Source: Candidatus Bathyarchaeum sp.
GTDB taxonomy: Archaea; Thermoproteota; Bathyarchaeia; Bathyarchaeales; Bathyarchaeaceae
Reading direction: 5' to 3'
DNA length: 6,973 bases
NCBI GenBank assembly: GCA_003096255.1
Contig: PIXS01000270.1
Span: forward strand, 1 to 6,973
Position numbers and translations under genes: made by a program. Positions 1 through 4,598 of this stretch are shown here, piece by piece; positions within the stretch are counted from its first letter, which is position 1; each line of letters starts with the position of its first letter. The notes beneath the pieces are model-generated. The model made no database searches and was not told the DNA's origin. It saw only the letters and a list, made by a program, of their open reading frames with translations.

Positions 1-12
1 AATATTTAACAC

Positions 13-40
13 ATATGAAATCCAAATAGGAATTTCATAT
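13..40. repeat. Near-perfect inverted repeat (hairpin)
   Basis: The arms ATATGAAAT (13-21) and ATTTCATAT (32-40) are exact reverse complements. CC (22-23) and GG (29-30) can extend the stem past a bulged A at 31, leaving a 5-base loop. It lies in a gene-free stretch before a T-rich tract. It could be a terminator hairpin for a plus-strand gene left of the window, or an operator. Nothing here decides between these. Confidence 0.5.
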
Positions 41-78
41 CGACTTTACTTCAACATGGGAGATGCAAAAAGAAGGAT

Positions 79-186
79 ATATTTTTTGTTATTTGTTGTT
101 TTTCCTCTTTTTGTTGTTAAAGAATGTTATTTTATTCTCAAGTTGGGTGTTTTTTGTTGTTTTGTTCTGTTCGTCTTTTTGTCTCT
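79..186. other. T/G-rich low-complexity intergenic tract
   Basis: The plus strand is mostly T with interspersed G, including several runs of five or six T and repeated TTGTT units. It sits just past the stop of the regulator gene at 187. Read on the plus strand it would give several U-runs of the kind that stop archaeal transcription, which would suit a plus-strand gene ending left of the window. Read on the minus strand it would be an A/C-rich 3' untranslated region. I see no convincing gene in 1-186. Confidence 0.4.
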
Positions 187-750
187 TTATGCTTCGATGT
201 CTAACTGTTTTGAGTTGCTCACGATTTCAAAGACGAGGGGGGCAGTTCGTGTTCTTATTTCTAATTCAATTCCGAGCAAACTTTCGAGGAATCCGCCTAA
301 AAATTCGCTGTTGCTTATTAGAGGTGTTCTGATTATTACGAATTTGTCTTTAAGATAAAAGTCCCCAAAGCCTTGAACTCGTAGTCTTTTTAGGACTTCA
401 GGCCATCTTTCTTTTTCTGCGGTTTCTATGTCTATGCTGGCTTCAAGAGAAACTTTAGCCATTTCTCCCATTTCTCGTCCAGCTTCTTTCCATTTGCTTT
501 CGGGGATGTATTTTAGAAGTATGTCAATGAATTCACCGTTTAAGAATGCTACTCTGCTGATTCCGATGTAGTATTCTCCGGGGAATTTCCAATCATAAAT
601 TCTCATGCTTCGGTAAACGTCAAGCATTTTCGAAATCAGTGGTTTTATTCCTGGTTCTCTTCCTTGATTTATGAGATGGTCTATATACTCCCTTTCATCC
701 TCATCTAAAATGATTGTAGTTCTTTTAACTGCACGGTCCTTTGGGGCCAC
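187..750 (-). CDS. Ribbon-helix-helix transcriptional regulator with uncharacterised C-terminal domain
   Basis: This 187-residue protein is probably a DNA-binding regulator. Residues 9-15 (KRTTIIL) look like the DNA-reading strand of a ribbon-helix-helix fold, followed by helix A at about 17-29 and helix B at about 35-49. The larger C-terminal part (about 60-178) is mixed alpha/beta and ends in a strand-rich segment after GFGDFYL (127-133). I do not recognise it; it may bind a ligand or mediate oligomerisation. The start is GTG, chosen because a GAGG Shine-Dalgarno site lies about 9 bases upstream and a TATA-like element near 787-799 would start a short leader before it. Its promoter is covered by inverted repeats (774-813), which suggests autoregulation. 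It is transcribed divergently from the zinc-ribbon gene. The RHH call is from sequence pattern; target genes are unknown. Confidence 0.75.
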   Translation of the reverse strand: MAPKDRAVKRTTIILDEDEREYIDHLINQGREPGIKPLISKMLDVYRSMRIYDWKFPGEYYIGISRVAFLNGEFIDILLKYIPESKWKEAGREMGEMAKVSLEASIDIETAEKERWPEVLKRLRVQGFGDFYLKDKFVIIRTPLISNSEFLGGFLESLLGIELEIRTRTAPLVFEIVSNSKQLDIEA

Positions 751-773
751 TTTCTTCCCTCAACGCTATTTCA

Positions 774-813
774 ATATGCTCAGAAGCATATATTATATGT
801 TTCGTATTCCGAA
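774..813 (-). promoter_or_regulatory. Promoter of the RHH regulator with three inverted repeats
   Basis: Three palindromes are packed together. ATATGCT (774-780) and AGCATAT (785-791) are separated by CAGA. CATATA-T-TATATG (787-799) overlaps the minus-strand TATA-like element. TTCG (801-804) and CGAA (810-813) flank TATTC where a BRE would sit. The first repeat falls close to the expected transcript start (about 765-772). This is the position for an operator that blocks TBP or polymerase, and the adjacent gene encodes a dimeric RHH-type protein. Binding is inferred. Confidence 0.5.
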
Positions 814-850
814 TCGTAATTTGATATATAACAACTTTTTTCCTGTAATT

Positions 851-869
851 CTGAATATGGATAATTCAG
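851..869. repeat. Inverted repeat in the divergent intergenic region
   Basis: CTGAAT (851-856) and ATTCAG (864-869) are perfect 6-base arms around a 7-base spacer. They lie between the regulator promoter and the TATA element of the zinc-ribbon gene. It could be a second operator, but a 6-base palindrome in AT-rich DNA can arise by chance. Confidence 0.3.
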
Positions 870-920
870 CTTTAAGTTAGATACTGAAAATGGAAATGGA
901 TGATGAGTTCATAAACGTTA

Positions 921-929
921 TTTATTAAA
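921..929 (+). promoter_or_regulatory. TATA-like element of the zinc-ribbon gene
   Basis: TTTATTAAA would place the transcript start near 950. This puts the in-frame TTG at 931 upstream of the transcript, so it argues for ATG 964 or 976 as the true start. Confidence 0.4.
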
Positions 930-963
930 ATTGGACACAGAGTGCATTAAATCAAAATGGAAG

Positions 964-1197
964 ATGGTATCAAATATGCAACCTCCTCTGATGTATAAAC
1001 TTGACTTGGGTGAACTTCAAGGAGAAGGAGACTTTCCATGTCCATGTTGTGGGACAATTATTTCTCCTGAAGATGAAACTGAGGATGTTTACGTAATACT
1101 CGACACCAAAGTAAGCGGTGACGAGTTGGAAGAATTGGAAATTCAGTGTAACAAATGTAGCAGCAAAATCCGTTTGGTAGGCTTTAATCTTCGGTAA
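964..1197 (+). CDS. Small zinc-ribbon protein, function unknown
   Basis: A 77-residue acidic protein with two cysteine knuckles, CPCC (26-29) and CNKC (62-65), separated by 32 residues. This is the geometry of a single zinc ribbon that binds one metal ion through four cysteines; Cys28 is extra. Between the knuckles lies an acidic segment predicted to form strands. The whole protein is little more than the ribbon, so it may be a nucleic-acid-binding or protein-interaction module. I do not recognise a specific family. ATG 964 or ATG 976 (giving a 73-residue protein beginning MQPPLMYKL) are both possible, and neither has a strong ribosome-binding site. An in-frame TTG at 931 is disfavoured because it lies between the TATA-like element and the expected transcript start. 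It is divergent from the RHH regulator and convergent with the radical SAM gene. Confidence 0.72.
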   Translation: MVSNMQPPLMYKLDLGELQGEGDFPCPCCGTIISPEDETEDVYVILDTKVSGDELEELEIQCNKCSSKIRLVGFNLR

Positions 1198-1208
1198 ACG
1201 GATGTTTT

Positions 1209-1239
1209 ACAGAATTTTCTGTTGTGCTGCTCATTTTTT
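1209..1239 (+). terminator. Possible terminator of the zinc-ribbon gene
   Basis: The palindrome ACAGAA-TT-TTCTGT (1209-1222) begins 12 bases after the stop codon, and a run of six T follows at 1234-1239. The T run alone could stop archaeal RNA polymerase. The 11-base gap between palindrome and T run weakens the hairpin part. Confidence 0.3.
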
Positions 1240-1271
1240 CAACGTATTATTTTATGTTCTAGGTTTTTGTT

Positions 1272-1901
1272 TTACCAGAAAAACGGGATGTATTCTCTTA
1301 ATTCAAACTTAACTCCCAGGCTGTCAGCTAATTCTTTGACTTTTGTGATATTAACTTCGGGAACTGTCACGGCTGTTGCTTCCGTTTCTATGTCTGCTTT
1401 TTTTGCTCGTTTTATGAACTCTATGACACTTTCATAGGCGTCTTCGTTTTCGGGTTTGCAGATTTCGTTATATGTTTCTTTGTTGGAAGCGTTCAGGCTT
1501 ACGCTTAGTTTGTCTACTCCTGCTTTTTTTAGTTCCTTGATCACATCTACTCCTTTGTTCAGTAAGTAACCCTGTCCATTGGTGTCTACCCTGACAGTTT
1601 TCCCATGCTGCTTTTTTATGTGTCTAGTTAATTCCAAAACGGTGTCTAGTCTTTCTAGAGGTTCGCCAAAGCCACAAAAAACAACTTCTTTCCAGTTTTT
1701 TCTGTTTATTATTTTCTGAAGTTCTGTAATTACTTCTTCTGCGGTCGGCTCGTTTTCCAGTTTCAAGTTAAATTCTTGGATTCCGTTTTTGTGTTTTCGA
1801 AAACAAAAATAACAGCTGTTAGAGCACCTGTTGGTTATGTTCAGATAAATGCTGTTGCCAAGCCAATAAACGATGCTTGGATTTGTGTTGCCTTTGTGCA
1901 T
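1272..1901 (-). CDS. Radical SAM protein, TatD family-associated type
   Basis: A compact 209-residue radical SAM enzyme. The [4Fe-4S]-binding motif CSNSCYFC has cysteines at 26, 30 and 33 (C-x3-C-x2-C). The S-adenosylmethionine-contacting motif GFGEP is at 77-81, followed by the barrel strands DTNG (106-109) and SVSLNA (133-138). The opening YWLGNSIYLNITNRC (12-26) is what I recall of the TatD family-associated radical SAM family, often encoded near or fused to TatD-type nucleases. The reaction of that family is not established. There is no SPASM or other auxiliary cluster domain; the protein ends soon after the core barrel. Its ATG immediately follows the TAA of the membrane-protein gene with no spacer, so translation is probably coupled. 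No TatD gene is present in this window, so its usual companion is absent here. Confidence 0.88.
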   Translation of the reverse strand: MHKGNTNPSIVYWLGNSIYLNITNRCSNSCYFCFRKHKNGIQEFNLKLENEPTAEEVITELQKIINRKNWKEVVFCGFGEPLERLDTVLELTRHIKKQHGKTVRVDTNGQGYLLNKGVDVIKELKKAGVDKLSVSLNASNKETYNEICKPENEDAYESVIEFIKRAKKADIETEATAVTVPEVNITKVKELADSLGVKFELREYIPFFW

Positions 1902-2471
1902 TTACTCTAGGTATTGGTTATCTTCTTCTTGTGTTTTTTCCTCTTCTTGGTTGGTGTCCTCTTCCATGATGAAAACGTCTTGTGGAAAGTCGTTTGTTTC
2001 CATTTTGAGGTTCATTAGTTCGTCTTTTTTGCGTTTGCCTCTGACGTCAAACCAAACCATCAGCAAATATGGAAGGGACATGTATGCTATTGCTATTACT
2101 GGGTTTTGGAACAAGAATGCCAACCCTAAAATTTGATCTAGAGGTCCTTGACCAATGTCTGATACTGCGCCTTGTACGACGTTTGCGAGGACGGCTAATG
2201 TTAGGCACACTCCGAACTGTACAAGTACGCCTCTTTGTTTTCCTAGCAGTAATGAGGGAATGAATGACGATAGTAGAAAAATCCATGCGAAAGAGTGGAT
2301 GAAAACTATTAGGTCTATTCTGGCAAACATCCACTCGCCTACTACTGGTAGAACGGAGTTTATGGCGTATGTTACTGTTGTTACTGTTGTTTCGGTAAAC
2401 AGCTGGTAACTTGTCATTAGTGTCCATGCTACCGAAATGTAGACTGGTGTGAGTAGTGTTGCTTTTCCCAA
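1902..2471 (-). CDS. Unknown multi-pass membrane protein with charged C-terminal tail
   Basis: I do not recognise this 189-residue protein. Hydrophobic segments at about 6-25, 31-48 (weaker), 53-76, 83-103 and 116-140 predict four or five membrane spans. The last is followed by a basic KRKK stretch (146-149), then a hydrophilic tail (150-189) that is strongly acidic from about 170. By the positive-inside rule the tail is probably cytoplasmic. The reading frame starts at TTG 2471, with a GGGA ribosome-binding-like site 7 bases upstream. A TATA-like element at 2491-2500 would start the transcript close to this codon. The stop codon directly abuts the ATG of the radical SAM gene, so the two form an operon and may act together, for example as membrane anchor or transporter for the enzyme's substrate. 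That link is inference only. Confidence 0.75.
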   Translation of the reverse strand: MGKATLLTPVYISVAWTLMTSYQLFTETTVTTVTYAINSVLPVVGEWMFARIDLIVFIHSFAWIFLLSSFIPSLLLGKQRGVLVQFGVCLTLAVLANVVQGAVSDIGQGPLDQILGLAFLFQNPVIAIAYMSLPYLLMVWFDVRGKRKKDELMNLKMETNDFPQDVFIMEEDTNQEEEKTQEEDNQYLE

Positions 2472-2490
2472 GCCAGTTTCCCTGTTACAA

Positions 2491-2500
2491 TATTTAGTAT
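2491..2500 (-). promoter_or_regulatory. TATA-like element of the membrane protein/radical SAM operon
   Basis: On the minus strand this reads ATACTAAATA. Standard archaeal spacing puts the transcript start around 2470-2475, so the mRNA would be nearly leaderless at the TTG. If so, the GGGA site would not be transcribed from this promoter, and a longer read-through leader is an alternative. Confidence 0.35.
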
Positions 2501-2520
2501 ATGAAGTCTTAAGCCTTGTG

Positions 2521-2589
2521 GTATTCCAATATGTCGCAGAAACTAGTAGCTAAGATAACAAAAAAATAAAAAATGCGGGACTGGAATAC
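2521..2589. repeat. Inverted repeat spanning the poly-T tract
   Basis: GTATTCCA (2521-2528) and TGGAATAC (2582-2589) are perfect 8-base arms, 53 bases apart. The right arm shares bases with the closing helix of the candidate RNA, so the two pairings would exclude each other. Confidence 0.4.
2560..2573 (-). terminator. Minus-strand poly-T terminator
   Basis: On the minus strand the sequence is six T, one A, then seven T, directly after the GC-rich CCAGTCCCGC. Such U-tracts are sufficient for archaeal intrinsic termination. It would end either the alba transcript, with a 3' region of about 150 bases, or a separate small RNA. Confidence 0.5.
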
Positions 2590-2682
2590 GTTGGCAACCA
2601 GCATCGATTGTTTGCTGAACCTCCTAGAAACCCCTAGAGGAATTTGCAACTTTTCTGCCTTTTGGGGCGCTGCCAGTTGTCC
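2578..2682 (-). ncRNA. Candidate structured RNA between alba and the membrane-protein operon
   Basis: This ORF-free stretch looks richer in G+C than its flanks. On the minus strand ACTGG (within 2673-2682) can pair with CCAGT (within 2578-2584), and flanking GG/CC extends the helix past a small bulge. Inside lies a hairpin built on CCTCTAG/CTAGGAGG-type pairing (2618-2640), extended by GTTGC/GCAAAC outer pairs (2610-2650). A T6-A-T7 tract follows at once. It could be an independent small RNA, the alba 3' untranslated region, or a leader of the downstream operon. No known RNA family was recognised. Confidence 0.3.
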
Positions 2683-2717
2683 TGTTTACGTAGAGTAAGC
2701 TAAAAGGTTGTTTTTAC

Positions 2718-3011
2718 TTACTTTTTCAAGGTGATTTCGATTGTGGAAATCATTCTTGAGTTGTTTTCCCCTTCTCTTGGTGGCATCTCTTCTGTGCCGA
2801 TGTTGATTTTGTCTACTTTCATTTCTTTTACGAATCTGCGTCTTGCGATTTCGACTGCGTCAACTGCTGTTGTTATGGCTTGTCCTCGTGCTTTCACGGT
2901 CACTTCTTTAGTTTCGTTTCCGCTGAAAGCAGTTACGATGCCTAGCACATAGTTCATGGGGGGTTTTCTACCTACGTATATTATGTTTGAGTCGCTAGTT
3001 TTTTTGCTCAT
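2718..3011 (-). CDS. albA: Alba DNA/RNA-binding chromatin protein
   Basis: A 97-residue Alba (Sac10b) protein, an abundant archaeal dimer that coats DNA and also binds RNA. The signature NIIYVGRKPPMNYVLG (9-24) carries Lys16 at the place of the DNA-contacting lysine that is acetylated in Sulfolobus Alba. The segment VTVKARGQAITTAVDA (38-53) gives the second strand and start of helix 2. The segment from about 70 to 86 (GINIGTEE region onward) forms the flexible beta hairpin that enters the minor groove, and the protein ends in a strand (MISTIEITLKK). Length is typical. ATG has a GGAG site 9 bases upstream and a TATA-like element at 3058-3065. It is monocistronic by spacing, since aIF1A ends 91 bases upstream. 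Family assignment is firm; the precise role (DNA packing or RNA binding) is not decided by sequence. Confidence 0.96.
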   Translation of the reverse strand: MSKKTSDSNIIYVGRKPPMNYVLGIVTAFSGNETKEVTVKARGQAITTAVDAVEIARRRFVKEMKVDKINIGTEEMPPREGENNSRMISTIEITLKK

Positions 3012-3057
3012 TTTGCGATTCTCCGTAGTTTGTGATGTTAATGTTGGCTGGACTAGC

Positions 3058-3065
3058 TTTTAAAT
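3058..3065 (-). promoter_or_regulatory. TATA-like element of alba
   Basis: ATTTAAAA on the minus strand, preceded by purine-rich GGAAGG that could serve as a BRE. The expected transcript start near 3036 leaves a leader of about 25 bases that contains the Shine-Dalgarno site. Confidence 0.5.
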
Positions 3066-3102
3066 CCTTCCTATAAAAATAAAACTTGGCTGTTTGATGT
3101 GG

Positions 3103-3405
3103 TTAGACTTTCAGGTAGCCTTTTTTACGTAGCCAGTCTGCCTGATTTCGTTTGTATCGCCAGATTATGTCTCCGCGTTCTTCTGTTTGGAAGTCCCAAG
3201 GTGATACCAGTACGATGTCGCCTACGCGTATCCACATTCTTCTTTTCAGGTTACCCCGTATTCTGCAGAGGCGTTCAAATCCATCTTGACAACTTACCAT
3301 AACGCGGTCAAAACCAAGCATTTTTGTGGCTATGCCTAGGACGTCACTTTCGGCTGGGATTTTTATTGCGTTGTAGTCTTCGCGTTTTACTTTTCGTTTG
3401 CCCAC
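3103..3405 (-). CDS. eif1a: Translation initiation factor aIF1A (eIF-1A/IF1 family)
   Basis: A 100-residue OB-fold factor that binds the A-site of the small ribosomal subunit and helps initiator tRNA and mRNA start selection. After a basic N-terminus (KRKVKR) the OB barrel covers about residues 20-85, with LGIATKMLGFDRV (23-35), the RIRGNLKRR loop (48-56), MWIRVGDIVLV (57-67) and GDIIWRY (78-84). The C-terminus DWLRKKGYLK (90-99) matches archaeal homologues. I chose GTG 3405 because GAGGTG lies 5 bases upstream, a TATA-like element at 3446-3452 predicts a transcript start near 3423, and the resulting length resembles other archaeal aIF1A. The longer alternative from ATG 3429 adds eight residues but has no ribosome-binding site. 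It is probably a single-gene unit. Confidence 0.94.
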   Translation of the reverse strand: MGKRKVKREDYNAIKIPAESDVLGIATKMLGFDRVMVSCQDGFERLCRIRGNLKRRMWIRVGDIVLVSPWDFQTEERGDIIWRYKRNQADWLRKKGYLKV

Positions 3406-3445
3406 GTTTTCACCTCTGCTTCCTTTCATAAAAGCTTGTATAACT

Positions 3446-3452
3446 TAAATAC
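3446..3452 (-). promoter_or_regulatory. TATA-like element of aIF1A
   Basis: TATTTAA on the minus strand. Normal spacing puts the transcript start near 3423, inside the first codons of the longer ATG version. This supports the GTG start at 3405. Confidence 0.4.
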
Positions 3453-3508
3453 GTTGATGTTCTTTTCAACACTCTCGGGCAACCTTAAGTATTTTGCCTT
3501 TTTAGTTT

Positions 3509-3542
3509 AATAACAAAACTAGGTTTTTCTCACAAGAAAACC
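3509..3542 (-). terminator. Terminator of uppP
   Basis: On the minus strand GGTTTTCT (3542-3535), loop TGTG and AGAAAAACC (3530-3522) form a hairpin with one bulged A that overlaps the stop codon. It is followed by T-rich TAGTTTTGTTATT. The plus strand has no T run after the stem, so it reads as a one-way terminator. Confidence 0.45.
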
Positions 3543-4306
3543 GAGTAAACCAGAACTGCTGCCCCAACAACGGCGCAGTAATACGCGAAAACATGAAACT
3601 TTTCCCTCATAATCACTCGTTCAAGAAGCTTCAGGGACAAATAGCCAACAATCATGGAAACAACTGTCCCTGCAATTATTGGTGCTAGTTCAAGGTTTGC
3701 GGCGGCTACGTCCTTTAGTTCAAACACTGTGGCGCCAAGTATGGCAGGTGCAGAAAGCAAAAATGAGAACCTAAACGCGGTTTGTTTGTCGATTTTCCTT
3801 AAAAGCCCACTGGAAACTGTTAGTCCGCTTCTGGAAACCCCTGGAATTATGGCTACGGCCTGAGCCAAGCCTACGAGTATAGAGTCAACGAGTCCGATTT
3901 TTTTGTTGCCTAACCGCTTTTCAGAAATCAATAACACTCCAGCAGTGAACAGCAATGCTATGCCTACGGCGGTGAGGCTGGAAAACAGCTGCTCGATAGT
4001 GTCTCGGAGCAGGACGCCTACTAGGACTATGGGAACGCTGCCTACCGCTATGAAGCCTGCTAGTTTGCCATTTTCGCTTTTGAAGTCGCCTTTGGCTAGG
4101 GCTTTTAGGATGTCTAGAACTGTTTTTCTGAACACAAACAAAACAACAACCAAGGTGCCGACGTGGAGCATGAGGTCAAAAACAAGGGGCGGGTTTAAGC
4201 CCAAAAACTGTTGAGCAATCACCAGATGGCCAGAACTAGAAACCGGAAGCCACTCTGTTAATCCCTGAATTATGGCAAGAATCAACGCTTCAATAATTGT
4301 TACCAT
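3530..4306 (-). CDS. uppP: Undecaprenyl-diphosphatase family membrane protein (UppP/BacA)
   Basis: A 258-residue polytopic membrane enzyme that removes a phosphate from a long-chain polyprenyl diphosphate to recycle the lipid carrier for surface-glycan synthesis. In archaea the substrate would be an archaeal polyprenyl or dolichyl diphosphate (inference). Motif 1 is QGLTEWLPVSSSGHL (14-28), with Gln14 and Glu18 filling the (E/Q)xxxE pattern and His27 the conserved histidine. Motif 2 is PGVSRSGLT (155-163), with the catalytic Arg159. Several hydrophobic spans run throughout, and length is normal. ATG 4306 has a GAAGG site about 7 bases upstream and a TATA-like element at 4357-4364. A hairpin terminator overlaps its stop. 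It stands alone; no glycosyltransferase genes adjoin it. Other archaeal homologues also use the Gln version of motif 1, so loss of activity is not implied. Confidence 0.94.
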   Translation of the reverse strand: MVTIIEALILAIIQGLTEWLPVSSSGHLVIAQQFLGLNPPLVFDLMLHVGTLVVVLFVFRKTVLDILKALAKGDFKSENGKLAGFIAVGSVPIVLVGVLLRDTIEQLFSSLTAVGIALLFTAGVLLISEKRLGNKKIGLVDSILVGLAQAVAIIPGVSRSGLTVSSGLLRKIDKQTAFRFSFLLSAPAILGATVFELKDVAAANLELAPIIAGTVVSMIVGYLSLKLLERVIMREKFHVFAYYCAVVGAAVLVYSVFL

Positions 4307-4356
4307 TTGTAGCCTTCCGTCCTTGTGTTTGTGTATGTTGTATTGGGAACTAGCAT

Positions 4357-4364
4357 GTTTTAAG
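4357..4364 (-). promoter_or_regulatory. TATA-like element of uppP
   Basis: CTTAAAAC on the minus strand. The expected transcript start near 4334 gives a leader of about 28 bases carrying the GAAGG ribosome-binding site. Confidence 0.4.
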
Positions 4365-4455
4365 TATTAAACTCCCTCGGAGAACCCTTATTTTTCAAAC
4401 AAAAATTCTCCAGTGTACTAACTGTGTGAATAAATTCTAGAAAAGTGTGCTGTGA

Positions 4456-4494
4456 GAAAAAATTTAGAAAAAAGGTAGTTTTCAACAATCTACT
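4456..4494 (-). terminator. Terminator-like element downstream of the amidase gene
   Basis: On the minus strand GTAG (4493-4490) and CTAC (4478-4475) form a short stem, followed by CTTTTTTC and then a second six-T run (4462-4457). It lies about 105 bases past the amidase stop. The rest of the 4307-4598 intergenic stretch holds the uppP promoter and nothing else I can identify. The element shares 28 of 34 aligned bases with 6443-6476. Confidence 0.4.
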
Positions 4495-4500
4495 GCTATT
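4467..4500 (+). repeat. 34-base intergenic repeat, copy 1
   Basis: It matches 6443-6476 at 28 of 34 positions by ungapped hand alignment. The shared core is GAAAAAAG, GTTTTCAACA and GCTATT. It contains the stem of the terminator-like element. Confidence 0.45.
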
Positions 4501-4598
4501 TGAATACTAATAGACTACAAATATGCGACACAGAAGTGTGAAAGTAAAGTGAACACCCCGTGACCTTATTGTAGTGCTTTCGAGTTCAAGATTCGACG

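Noticed and set aside
56..358. Plus-strand ORF with a hydrophobic N-terminus
   Set aside because: The hydrophobicity is a by-product of the T-rich tract, and more than half of it runs antisense to the RHH regulator. It has no good ribosome-binding site.
890..928. Twelve-residue ORF before the zinc-ribbon gene
   Set aside because: It overlaps the TATA-like element and would lie upstream of the transcript start.
2047..2427. Minus-strand ORF of 126 codons
   Set aside because: It is an out-of-frame shadow of the membrane-protein gene and is rich in Arg, Ser and Asn, unlike a real protein.
2578..2682. tRNA gene
   Set aside because: Neither strand has a T-loop box of GGTTCGA type, a D-arm consensus or a seven-base acceptor stem.
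4529..4540. Short CACA/TGTG hairpin downstream of the amidase gene
   Set aside because: A four-base stem without a following T run is not significant.
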